From: Roseovarius sp.
GTDB lineage: Bacteria; Pseudomonadota; Alphaproteobacteria; Rhodobacterales; Rhodobacteraceae
Length of the DNA: 6,914 nt
Assembly: GCA_023260815.1 (NCBI GenBank)
Contig: JALQUE010000262.1
Coordinates: 1 to 6,914 of the forward strand
Direction: 5' to 3'
A program made the position numbers and the translations under genes. The notes under the pieces are model-generated. The model searched no databases, was not told the DNA's origin, and was given only the letters and a program-made list of their open reading frames with translations. Below are positions 1 to 6,039 of the stretch, in pieces. Positions within the stretch are counted from its first letter, which is position 1; each line of letters starts with the position of its first letter.

Positions 1-1581
1 GAACCGCTGGTCGAGATCGTGCAGGACACCTGCGGCCGCCACGACACCTTCGGGCTGGCCTGCACCGCGCGCTATTACGAGGATCTGGGCTATCCCGGTC
101 ACGTGAACTGCTCGGACAACATGAACGCCGATCTGGCGCAATACGGCATCCGCCCGCGCGCCGGTTGGCCCGCGATCAACTTCTTCTTCAACACCATGCT
201 GGATGACACCAACGCCATCGGCATGGACGACCCGTGGTCGCGCCCCGGCGATTTCGTGCTGCTGCGCGCGTTGACCGATCTGATCTGCGTGTCCACCGCC
301 TGCCCCTGCGACGTCGATCCGGCCAATGGCTGGAACCCCACCGACATTCAGGTGCGCAGCTATGGCGCGACCGAAACATTCAGCCGTTCGATCGGCTATC
401 GCAAATCGGCGGAGGCCCAAGTGGAAGACACCAAGGAAACCGGGTTTCATTCCCGCTTCGCGCAACACACGCGCAATTTCATCGAATATAACGGCTACTG
501 GCTCGCATCGGACATGACGGGCAAGGGCGCGCTGGCCGAATACTGGGCCTGCCGCGAAAAAGCCGCCGTGATGGATCTGTCACCCTTGCGCAAATACGAG
601 GTGACAGGCCCGGACGCCGAAGACCTCATGCAGCTTTGCGTGACCCGCAACATGAAAAAGCTGGCCGTGGGTCAGGTGGTCTATACCGCAATGTGCTACG
701 ATCACGGCGGCATGATCGACGACGGCACCGTGTTCCGTCTGGGTCAGGACAATTTCCGCTGGATCGGCGGCAACGACACCTCCGGGCTGTGGCTGCGCCA
801 GCAGGCGCAAGAGCGTGGGATGAACGCCTATGTGCGCAATTCCACCGACCAGTTGCACAACATCGCCGTGCAAGGCCCCCTCAGCCGCGAGATCCTCTCG
901 GCCCTGATCTGGACGCCACCCACCCAGCCCACCATCGACGAGCTGGAGTGGTTCCGCTTCACCATCGCCCGGATTGGCGATTACGACGGCATCCCGCTGG
1001 TGGTCAGCCGCACCGGCTATTCCGGCGAGTTGGGATACGAGGTGTTCTGCCACCCCAAGCACGCCCCGCAAGTGTTCGACGCCATCTGGGCCGAAGGCGC
1101 CCCCAAGGGCATGTTGCCCCTCGGGCTTGAGGCTCTCGATATGCTGCGCATCGAATCCGGTCTGATCTTCGCCAATGCCGAATTCTGCGACCGCACCGAC
1201 CCGTTCGAGGCCGGGATCGGCTTTGCCGTGCCGCTCAAGACGCAAGAGGACGATTTCATCGGGCGCGCGGCACTCGAAAGCCGCAAGGCGCATCCGCAGC
1301 GCAAACTGGTCGGGCTCGAGATCGAAAGCGGCATCGTGCCCTCGGGCGGCGATTGCGTGCGCATGGGCCGCGCCCAGATCGGCGAGATCACGTCGGCCAT
1401 GCGCTCACCGATCCTTGGCAAGACCATCGCTCTGGCGCGGCTCGACATGCCCCATACCGAGCCCGGCACCGCCGTCGAAGTGGGTCAGCTCGACGGCCAG
1501 CAAAAACGCCTCAAGGCCACCATCGTCCCCTTCCCACATTTCGATCCGACCAAGGAACGGGTGAAGGGCAATTACGGCTGA
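1..1581 (+). CDS. tdm: Probable trimethylamine N-oxide demethylase Tdm (DUF1989 + GcvT fusion), 5'-truncated
   Basis: The frame is open from base 1, so the N-terminus lies outside the window; 526 residues are present and the stop is TGA at 1579-1581. Counting from base 1, residues 1 to about 130 match the end of a DUF1989 domain (HDTFGLAC, NCSDN, PGDFVLLRA, STACPCD). Residues from about 160 onward are a GcvT/aminomethyltransferase tetrahydrofolate-binding domain, with MIDDGTV (238-244), SRTGYSGELGYE (from 336), PLGLEALDMLRIESG (from 373), DPFEAGIG (from 400) and FIGRAAL (from 419). Known for the family: Tdm cleaves TMAO to dimethylamine and formaldehyde without oxygen, and the C-terminal domain can pass the carbon to tetrahydrofolate; it is cytoplasmic. 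Cys37, Cys101 and Cys103 are spaced 64 and 2 apart. This equals the spacing of the zinc ligands I recall for Methylocella silvestris Tdm (279, 343, 345). The usual length of about 770 residues implies roughly 250 missing. The alternative is a DUF1989-GcvT paralogue acting on another methylated amine. The domain fusion is sure; the substrate is inferred. Confidence 0.75.
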   Translation, partial: EPLVEIVQDTCGRHDTFGLACTARYYEDLGYPGHVNCSDNMNADLAQYGIRPRAGWPAINFFFNTMLDDTNAIGMDDPWSRPGDFVLLRALTDLICVSTACPCDVDPANGWNPTDIQVRSYGATETFSRSIGYRKSAEAQVEDTKETGFHSRFAQHTRNFIEYNGYWLASDMTGKGALAEYWACREKAAVMDLSPLRKYEVTGPDAEDLMQLCVTRNMKKLAVGQVVYTAMCYDHGGMIDDGTVFRLGQDNFRWIGGNDTSGLWLRQQAQERGMNAYVRNSTDQLHNIAVQGPLSREILSALIWTPPTQPTIDELEWFRFTIARIGDYDGIPLVVSRTGYSGELGYEVFCHPKHAPQVFDAIWAEGAPKGMLPLGLEALDMLRIESGLIFANAEFCDRTDPFEAGIGFAVPLKTQEDDFIGRAALESRKAHPQRKLVGLEIESGIVPSGGDCVRMGRAQIGEITSAMRSPILGKTIALARLDMPHTEPGTAVEVGQLDGQQKRLKATIVPFPHFDPTKERVKGNYG

Positions 1582-1602
1582 CACCGGCGCTGCGGGTCTT
1601 AT

Positions 1603-1628
1603 CGGGCCGTGCCGCAACGCGCGGCCCG
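1603..1628 (+). terminator. GC-rich hairpin 22 bases after the tdm stop, weak terminator candidate
   Basis: The arms CGGGCCG (1603-1609) and CGGCCCG (1622-1628) pair perfectly. Three further inner pairs are possible (T·G, G-C, C-G), leaving a 6-base loop at 1613-1618. Only two T follow on the plus strand, so this is not a classic Rho-independent terminator. It sits where tdm transcription should end before the convergent iron permease gene, and it may stop transcription weakly or protect the 3' end of the mRNA. Confidence 0.35.
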
Positions 1629-1653
1629 TTCACATATGGCATCGGGTGGCCCG

Positions 1654-1686
1654 ATACCGACGCGATACCGACGTCATACCGACGCG
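1654..1686. repeat. Three phased 11-bp tandem repeats in a convergent gap
   Basis: The unit ATACCGACGCG occurs at 1654-1664 and 1676-1686. The middle copy, ATACCGACGTC at 1665-1675, differs at its last two bases. The next 11 bases (1687-1697, ATGCAGACCGG) look like a decayed fourth copy. The 11-bp period is close to one helical turn. The array lies between the 3' ends of tdm and the iron permease gene, where promoters are not expected. It could be a simple tandem duplication or a protein-binding array; the sequence does not decide. Confidence 0.8.
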
Positions 1687-1739
1687 ATGCAGACCGGGTT
1701 TTTCCCTGTTAACCAAGGGCTTCAGGACCGATTCGCGGC

Positions 1740-3407
1740 TCAACTGGCGCGGATCGCCGTCCCCAGCTTCGCACTCCGCCGCCCCTGCGTGCCATCCCGC
1801 CCCAAAGTCCGGCAGAGCAGCGCCACCGGGATCAGACCGAACGCCACCAGCACCAGTGACGGCACCGCCGCCTCCGACAGCCGCTCATCCGACGCCAACC
1901 GGTGCGCCTGCACCGCCAACGTCTGAAAATTGAAGGGATGCAGGATCAGCGTGGCGGGCAGTTCCTTCATCACATCGACGAACACGATCAGCAGCGCCGT
2001 CAGCACGCTGGTGCGCGCCACAGGCAGATGCACCCGCCACAAAAGCCGCGGTCCCGGCTGCCCAAGCGACCGGCCGATCGCGTCGTAATGCACTGGAACT
2101 GTTGCCATTCCGCTGTCATAGGCATTCAGCGCAGCCGCCATGAACCGCGCCATATAGGCCACGATCATCAGCCAGATCGACCCGGTGATCAGCAGCCCCG
2201 TGCTGATCCCGAACGAGGCTTCCATCACGTCGTCGATCAGATTGTCGAGCGCCGCCATCGGCACCATCAGCCCCACCGCGATGACCCCGCCCGGCACCGC
2301 ATATCCCAGCCCCGCACCCACAACCATCAGCCGTGACCGGCGATCCGGCCGGGTGCGCGCGCGAAACCCGATCAGCACCGCTCCGATCACCGTCAGGACC
2401 GCCGCAACCCCCGCCAGCAGAACGGAATTCTGCATCAGCGACAGATACCGGCTGTCAAACAGGTTCTGCCCGGATCCCACGGCCATAACCCCCAGCATTA
2501 TAACGGGAATAATGAACCCAAGCGCCACCGGCGCCAGACAGAAGGCCGTCGCCATCCAGCCTGCGGCACCGGTCAATTCAGGCCGCTCCATCATCTCGAA
2601 CCGCGCGCCCTGTCCCGCAGTCCGCGCCTTGCCGCGCTGCGCCCGCTCCAGCCCCGCCAGAAGCAGCGCAAAGCTCAGCAAACACAGGGATAATTGCGCC
2701 GCCGCCGCCCGATCCCCAAGCGAGAACCACGCCTGATAAATACCCGTGGCAAAGGTCTGCACATTGAAGAACGCGACCGTGCCGTAATCCGCGATGGTCT
2801 CCATCACCGCCAGCAACGCGCCCCCCGCGATCGCCGGCCGCGCCATCGGCAGCGCCACCCTCAGGAACGCCCGGAACGGCGACCGCCCAAGTGTCCGCGC
2901 CACCAGAAACGCGTTCGAGGATTGCTGTTTGAACGATGCCCGCGCCAACAGGTAGACATAGGGATAAAGCACGATGGTCAGCATCAACGCCGCCCCGCCC
3001 AGACTGCGGATTTCCGGAAACCAGTAATCCCGCGGCCCCCACCCCGTCACCTCGCGCAGCAACGTCTGCACTGGCCCCGGATGATCCAGCAACGAGGTAT
3101 AGGCATAAGCCAGCACATAGGCCGGAAAAGCCAGCGGCAGCGCCAGCGCCACCTCCAACCAGCGGGAACCGGGAAAGCGGTAGACCGTGACCAGCCAAGC
3201 CGTCACACTGCCGATCAGCGCGGTCGAAACCCCTACGATCATTACCAAAATCAGGGTTGTACGCGTATAGCGCGGCAGGACCGACGCCAGAATATTGCGC
3301 CACGTATCCAGATCGCCGGTGAAGGCCGCAAGCGCAGCCGCCAAGATCGGCGCGACGCACAGGATCACGGCAATCCACGCAATTCGATGCAGCAGGCGTT
3401 CGGACAT
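1740..3407 (-). CDS. fbpB: Fe(III)-type ABC transporter permease, fused two-domain (FbpB/HitB class)
   Basis: This 555-residue inner-membrane protein carries two complete binding-protein-dependent permease domains in one chain, the arrangement typical of FbpB/HitB/SfuB iron permeases (usually about 500-560 residues). Strongly hydrophobic segments recur throughout, for example at residues 10-29, 51-76, 84-106 and 137-155 in the first half, and 285-310, 328-347, 361-384 and 402-425 in the second. Each half has an EAA-type cytoplasmic loop that docks the ATPase: about 168-195 (RTLGRSPFRAFLRVALPMARP) and about 441-468 (AIGRSLGQPGPRLLWRVHLPVAR). KELPATLILHPFNFQTLA (from 481) is characteristic of the iron branch. 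The ATG at 3407 is preceded by a modest GAAAG 7 bases upstream. Known role: moves Fe(III) delivered by a periplasmic FbpA, powered by FbpC. Neither partner gene is adjacent: the upstream gene is a DUF6746-like protein and the downstream neighbour is convergent tdm. Substrate is inferred; related permeases carry thiamine or other solutes. Confidence 0.85.
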   Translation of the reverse strand: MSERLLHRIAWIAVILCVAPILAAALAAFTGDLDTWRNILASVLPRYTRTTLILVMIVGVSTALIGSVTAWLVTVYRFPGSRWLEVALALPLAFPAYVLAYAYTSLLDHPGPVQTLLREVTGWGPRDYWFPEIRSLGGAALMLTIVLYPYVYLLARASFKQQSSNAFLVARTLGRSPFRAFLRVALPMARPAIAGGALLAVMETIADYGTVAFFNVQTFATGIYQAWFSLGDRAAAAQLSLCLLSFALLLAGLERAQRGKARTAGQGARFEMMERPELTGAAGWMATAFCLAPVALGFIIPVIMLGVMAVGSGQNLFDSRYLSLMQNSVLLAGVAAVLTVIGAVLIGFRARTRPDRRSRLMVVGAGLGYAVPGGVIAVGLMVPMAALDNLIDDVMEASFGISTGLLITGSIWLMIVAYMARFMAAALNAYDSGMATVPVHYDAIGRSLGQPGPRLLWRVHLPVARTSVLTALLIVFVDVMKELPATLILHPFNFQTLAVQAHRLASDERLSEAAVPSLVLVAFGLIPVALLCRTLGRDGTQGRRSAKLGTAIRAS

Positions 3408-3476
3408 ATCGGTGCTTTCGGCGGTTCAGGCGCCATGGCTGCCACAAAACGCCGCCGGGTTCCAGACATTCCCGAC

Positions 3477-3522
3477 AAAAAAAGTGTGGGATGCGGTGCG
3501 GCCCTGCCCACGGGCCGCACCG
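3477..3522 (-). terminator. Strong hairpin plus T-tract after the DUF6746-like gene (terminator or attenuator)
   Basis: CGGTGCGGCCC (3494-3504) and GGGCCGCACCG (3512-3522) form a perfect 11-bp stem with a 7-base loop. It begins 16 bases after the stop of the small minus-strand gene. Read on the minus strand, a run of seven T (3483-3477) follows, but 10 bases beyond the stem instead of directly after it. It lies between the small gene and the permease start at 3407. It could terminate or partly attenuate transcription into the permease gene, or stabilise the 3' end of the upstream message. The displaced T-tract lowers confidence in full termination. Confidence 0.5.
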
Positions 3523-3537
3523 GATATCAGCCCGGCC

Positions 3538-3915
3538 TCAGCGATCCAGCAGTTGTGCCTGCCCCAGATACGCCGCGCCCGCATCACGCAGTCGGGCCGG
3601 ATCATCCCCTTCCGAGGCCTGATGAACCTCTTCCAGAACCACGGGAAGCGCGCTCAGGTCTTCGTTGATCTTCGCCAAGGCGATTTCCAGCGTATAGGTG
3701 TATTGATGCACCTCTTCCATATCCGCCGTCGTCAACGGATCACGCTCCAGAACATCGGCCAGCTTACGGTTATAGTTGACGAAATTCTCAATGGCCTGCT
3801 CCAGTGTTGCGGACGGCTCGGGCGCATAATGCGACACCTCCTCGGCCGCCACGGGCAGCAAAAAGCCAAGCGACATCACCGCAGCGGTGACAAGACTTCC
3901 AACGGTATTCTTCAT
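3538..3915 (-). CDS. Small secreted DUF6746-like protein, function unknown
   Basis: The product has 125 residues and starts at ATG 3915, with AAGGA 8 bases upstream on the minus strand. Residues 1-24 form a Sec-type signal peptide (MKN, a hydrophobic core, then VAA before Glu25), so the mature part of about 101 residues should be periplasmic. The mature part is acidic and almost entirely helical in character. It shows the pattern I associate with DUF6746: TLEQAIENFVNYNRKLADVL (37-56), then DMEEVHQYTYTLEIALAKIN and LEEVHQAS, and a final stretch resembling AYLGQAQ. No metal-binding or catalytic motif is obvious, and there is no cysteine in the mature protein. It is co-oriented with the iron permease gene 130 bp downstream, with a hairpin between them. 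Association with metal transport is only suggested by this neighbour. The family assignment is from memory of the consensus and should be checked by profile search. Confidence 0.75.
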   Translation of the reverse strand: MKNTVGSLVTAAVMSLGFLLPVAAEEVSHYAPEPSATLEQAIENFVNYNRKLADVLERDPLTTADMEEVHQYTYTLEIALAKINEDLSALPVVLEEVHQASEGDDPARLRDAGAAYLGQAQLLDR

Positions 3916-4123
3916 CGGTTCGATCCTTGTTCGGATATGTCATGCTGGCTGCCGGGCGGAGGATCCAATCGTCCCATACCGCTCAGGTCGCTATCATTCG
4001 TGCAAGGCGGGCCCTGCGCCATCGTCTGCCAGACGCAGGCCGCCCGCGCGACATCGACGCGACAATCGCGCAAAAGCCAGAACACTCCAAGCCTCACGCC
4101 AAACCACGCCGGTGTCGCCCTCA

Positions 4124-4152
4124 GGGCTATGGGAGGGACATGTCAGTGTCAA
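4124..4152 (-). promoter_or_regulatory. Candidate sigma70-type promoter for the minus-strand genes
   Basis: On the minus strand a perfect TTGACA (4152-4147) is followed after 17 bases by TAGCCC (4129-4124), a poor -10 match. It points at the DUF6746-like gene and would give a leader of about 200 nucleotides. The -35 hexamer is good and the -10 is weak, so this is only a candidate. Confidence 0.2.
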
Positions 4153-4162
4153 TATTAACCGA

Positions 4163-4183
4163 CTAATTTAGTAAGTTAATTAG
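4163..4183. promoter_or_regulatory. AT-rich dyad, possible operator
   Basis: CTAATT (4163-4168) and AATTAG (4178-4183) are perfect inverted arms around a 9-base centre. They lie in the only markedly AT-rich stretch of the window, midway between two divergent genes. The size and symmetry suit a dimeric helix-turn-helix regulator. No regulator gene is in the window, so the partner is unknown. Confidence 0.35.
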
Positions 4184-4201
4184 GGCATCCTCAGGGCATC
4201 C
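4180..4201. repeat. 11-bp direct repeat abutting the AT-rich dyad
   Basis: TTAGGGCATCC (4180-4190) is followed immediately by TCAGGGCATCC (4191-4201), identical at 10 of 11 positions. A related piece, TCAGGGC, appears at 4121-4127. The repeat overlaps the right arm of the dyad at 4163-4183, so the two may form one composite regulator site. It may also be a chance duplication. Confidence 0.6.
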
Positions 4202-4250
4202 ACAGCCGCACGCCGACAACATCCCGATCCCCCGTCACCCCAAGCCAGCT

Positions 4251-4263
4251 TGACGAAACGTCA
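4251..4263. promoter_or_regulatory. 13-bp palindrome overlapping a -35-like TTGACG
   Basis: TGACG (4251-4255) and CGTCA (4259-4263) are perfect inverted arms around AAA. TTGACG at 4250-4255 resembles a plus-strand -35 element, but no good -10 follows at 16-18 bases. An operator for the transporter operon is possible, and the site could also be chance. Confidence 0.3.
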
Positions 4264-4288
4264 TGCCAGGCTGGAGGATTTTCTTTTC

Positions 4289-4360
4289 ATGTCCGGTTGC
4301 GGGAACAGAAGACTCGGTTATTGTGATCGCTACCAATTCGGAGCCAAATCCGAAGTTTAA
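4289..4360 (+). CDS. Possible 23-residue leader ORF upstream of the solute-binding protein gene
   Basis: ATG at 4289 opens 23 codons (beginning MSGCGNRRLGYC) and ends with TAA at 4358-4360, 14 bases before the transporter gene start. GGAGG at 4273-4277 lies 11 bases upstream, a strong Shine-Dalgarno match at slightly long spacing. The stop is just ahead of the next gene's AGGGAG, so translational coupling is conceivable. Against it: the codons are unlike the neighbours (tandem AGA, several T-ending codons), and a short ORF of this length can arise by chance. A hairpin (4337-4354) lies inside it. Confidence 0.2.
   Translation: MSGCGNRRLGYCDRYQFGAKSEV
4297..4324 (+). promoter_or_regulatory. 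Weak candidate promoter for the transporter operon
   Basis: TTGCGG (4297-4302), 16 bases, then TATTGT (4319-4324) gives a partial sigma70-like match with a start near 4331 and a leader of about 44 bases. It lies inside the possible leader ORF, so the two proposals exclude each other on the same transcript. The match is weak and the spacing one base short. Confidence 0.2.
4337..4354 (+). promoter_or_regulatory. Small dyad just upstream of the solute-binding protein ribosome binding site
   Basis: TTCGGA (4337-4342) and TCCGAA (4349-4354) are perfect arms with a 6-base centre. The dyad ends 8 bases before the AGGGAG ribosome binding site (4363-4368), which is itself 6 bases from the ATG at 4375. 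As DNA it could be an operator; as RNA it is a short hairpin that could influence translation. Confidence 0.3.
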
Positions 4361-4374
4361 ACAGGGAGTTTACC

Positions 4375-5952
4375 ATGACAAAGACAGCAATTCTGGCTGC
4401 CGCCCTACTGGCAAGCACATCGATCGGCGCCTCTGCCGAGACGTTGCGTTGGGCCCGCGCCGGCGATTCACTCACACTTGATCCCCATGCCCAGAACGAA
4501 GGACCGACCCACACGCTGGCGCATCAGATCTATGAACCGCTGATCATCCGCGACATGACCGGGGCGTTCCAGCCTGCCTTGGCAACCGACTGGGCGCCCA
4601 AGGCCGATGACCCGAACATCTGGGTTTTCAACCTGCGTCAGGGCGTCAAATACCACGACGGGTCCGATTTCACCGCCGAGGATGTGGTCTTTTCCATCAC
4701 CCGCGCGAAATCCGACAATTCCAACATGAAAGAGCTTCTGTCCTCGGTGGTCGAGGTGCGCGCGGTGGATGATCACACCGTCGAATTCGTCACCGACGGG
4801 CCGAACCCGATCCTGCCCTCGAACCTGACCAACCTGTTCATGATGGACAAAGGCTGGGCCGAGGCGAACGACTCCGTCGCCGTGCAGGACATCGAAGGCG
4901 GCCAGACCACCTTTGCCTCGACCAATGCCATGGGCACCGGCGCCTACAAGCTGGTGAGCCGCGAACCTGACGTGAAAACAGTCCTGACCCAGAACGAAAA
5001 CTACTGGGGCAAGGACGATTTCCCGATGGACGTGACCGAGATTGTCTACACCCCGATCCAGAACGCCGCCACCCGCGTCGCGGCGCTCTTGTCGGGCGAG
5101 GTTGATTTCATTCAGGATGTTCCCGTGCAGGATCTGGGCCGCGTCGGCGAGACCGAGGGTCTGGTCGTCAAGACCGCTCCTCAGAACCGCGTGATCTTCT
5201 TTGGCATGAACATGGGCGCAGAGGACCTCGCCAATGACAATGTCGAAGGCAAGAACCCACTCGCCGATGTGCGCGTGCGCAAGGCCATGTCGATGGCGAT
5301 CAACCGTGACGCAATCAAGCAGGTGGTGATGCGCGGGCAATCCCAACCCGCAGGCATGATCGCGCCGCCCTTCGTCAACGGCTGGACCGCCGAGATGGAC
5401 AGCTCGGCCAAGACGGACAGCGACGCCGCCAAGGCGCTGATGGCGGAGGCGGGCTATGCCGACGGCTTCTCGATCCAGCTGGATTGCCCAAATGACCGTT
5501 ACGTCAACGACGAGGCGATCTGTCAGGCGGCTGTCGGGATGCTGGCGCAGATCGGCGTCACCGTGAACCTCGACGCCAAACCCAAGGCACAGCACTTCCC
5601 GCTGATCACCAACGATCAGACGGATTTCTACATGCTGGGCTGGGGCGTGCCGACCTACGATTCGGAATACGTCTTCAACTTCCTCGTTCACACCCGTGGC
5701 GAAGAGCGCGGCAGCTGGAACGGCACCGGCTTCTCGAACGCGGACGTGGATGCGATGATCGTGTCACTGGCCTCCGAGACCGACCTCGAAAAGCGCAACG
5801 AAACCATCCAGTCGATCTGGAACGTGGTGCAGGAAGAACAGCTGTATATCCCGATCCACCATCAGGTGCTCAACTGGGGCATGTCCAACGCGGTTGGCAC
5901 CGAAGTCAGCCCCGAGGATGATCCGAAGTTCAAGTTCTTCACCATGAACTGA
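4375..5952 (+). CDS. Family 5 ABC transporter solute-binding protein (DppA/OppA-like)
   Basis: This 525-residue protein starts at ATG 4375 with AGGGAG 6 bases upstream. Residues 1-21 form a Sec signal peptide (MTK, hydrophobic core, ASA before Glu22). There is no lipobox cysteine, so it should be a free periplasmic protein. The mature part is a family 5 binding protein (SBP_bac_5). The N-terminal signature region runs from about residue 52: YEPLI, then WVFNLRQGVKYHDGSDFTAEDVVFSITRA. Later come the conserved GTGAYKL, ENYWG, the VRKAMSMAINRDAI segment and the C-terminal YIPIHHQ. Length is normal for the family (about 500-550). It captures a solute, most often di- or oligopeptides, and delivers it to the permease encoded 87 bp downstream. 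Members also bind opines, nickel, glutathione or sugars, and the substrate cannot be read from the sequence. It appears to be the first gene of its operon, transcribed from the 3916-4374 region. Confidence 0.92.
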   Translation: MTKTAILAAALLASTSIGASAETLRWARAGDSLTLDPHAQNEGPTHTLAHQIYEPLIIRDMTGAFQPALATDWAPKADDPNIWVFNLRQGVKYHDGSDFTAEDVVFSITRAKSDNSNMKELLSSVVEVRAVDDHTVEFVTDGPNPILPSNLTNLFMMDKGWAEANDSVAVQDIEGGQTTFASTNAMGTGAYKLVSREPDVKTVLTQNENYWGKDDFPMDVTEIVYTPIQNAATRVAALLSGEVDFIQDVPVQDLGRVGETEGLVVKTAPQNRVIFFGMNMGAEDLANDNVEGKNPLADVRVRKAMSMAINRDAIKQVVMRGQSQPAGMIAPPFVNGWTAEMDSSAKTDSDAAKALMAEAGYADGFSIQLDCPNDRYVNDEAICQAAVGMLAQIGVTVNLDAKPKAQHFPLITNDQTDFYMLGWGVPTYDSEYVFNFLVHTRGEERGSWNGTGFSNADVDAMIVSLASETDLEKRNETIQSIWNVVQEEQLYIPIHHQVLNWGMSNAVGTEVSPEDDPKFKFFTMN

Positions 5953-5960
5953 CGCCGTTT

Positions 5961-6015
5961 CGGGCGGGCTGCACGCCCGCCCGGACACGCCGCGCCCCAC
6001 CCCGTTGGGCGCGGC
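5961..6015 (+). promoter_or_regulatory. Two tandem GC hairpins between binding protein and permease genes
   Basis: The first stem pairs CGGGCGGGC (5961-5969) with GCCCGCCCG (5975-5983) around a 5-base loop. The second pairs GCCGCGCCC (5989-5997) with GGGCGCGGC (6007-6015) around a 9-base loop. Neither is followed by a T-run, so full termination is unlikely. In ABC operons such intercistronic stems commonly protect the upstream message from 3' decay or partly stop transcription, giving more binding protein than permease. That role is inferred here. Confidence 0.6.
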
Positions 6016-6039
6016 TTCCCGCATTGATCGGAGCCCCCG

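Larger units (their letters stand above)
3916..4374. other. 459-bp divergent intergenic region with AT-rich island and several dyads
   Basis: This region separates the minus-strand DUF6746-like gene from the plus-strand solute-binding protein gene and must hold the promoters of both. The left half (3916-4140) is GC-rich with no gene that I can support. The middle (about 4150-4183) is sharply AT-rich. The right part holds short dyads, a possible leader ORF and the ribosome binding site of the transporter gene. I saw no Fur, Irr (ICE) or RirA-type box that I could defend. There is no tRNA or recognisable riboswitch. Confidence 0.7.

Noticed and set aside
580..1293. Minus-strand open frame of 237 codons opposite the demethylase gene
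   Set aside because: The opposite strand carries well-conserved GcvT motifs throughout, and the antisense translation has no family features.
1696..1719. Possible terminator around GGGTTTTTCCC and the following CCCT/AGGG pair, downstream of the permease stop
   Set aside because: The arms are only 3-4 bp, and the T/A run lies in a loop instead of after a stem. The evidence is too weak to call for either strand.
1609..1926. Plus-strand 105-codon ORF through the tandem repeats into the permease gene
   Set aside because: It crosses the convergent gap and runs antisense into the permease C-terminus, and its composition is that of a GC-rich shadow.
2578..3447. Second minus-strand frame of 289 codons overlapping the iron permease
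   Set aside because: Its translation is Gly/Ala/Arg-rich and derives from the shifted permease frame. The permease frame has clear membrane segments and EAA loops.
2694..3668. Plus-strand 324-codon frame across the iron permease and the small gene
   Set aside because: The translation is R/Q/H/P-rich and antisense to two supported genes, with no domain.
3912..4097. 61-codon minus-strand ORF whose TGA overlaps the ATG of the DUF6746-like gene
   Set aside because: The ATGA overlap looks like coupling, but the start is GTG, no family or signal is visible, and the DUF6746-like gene has its own good AAGGA site. I judged it chance.
4468..5691. Long minus-strand open frame (407 codons) opposite the solute-binding protein gene
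   Set aside because: Its translation is rich in H, G, D, V and R with no family resemblance, and it mirrors a clearly coding GC-rich gene. This is the usual antisense shadow.
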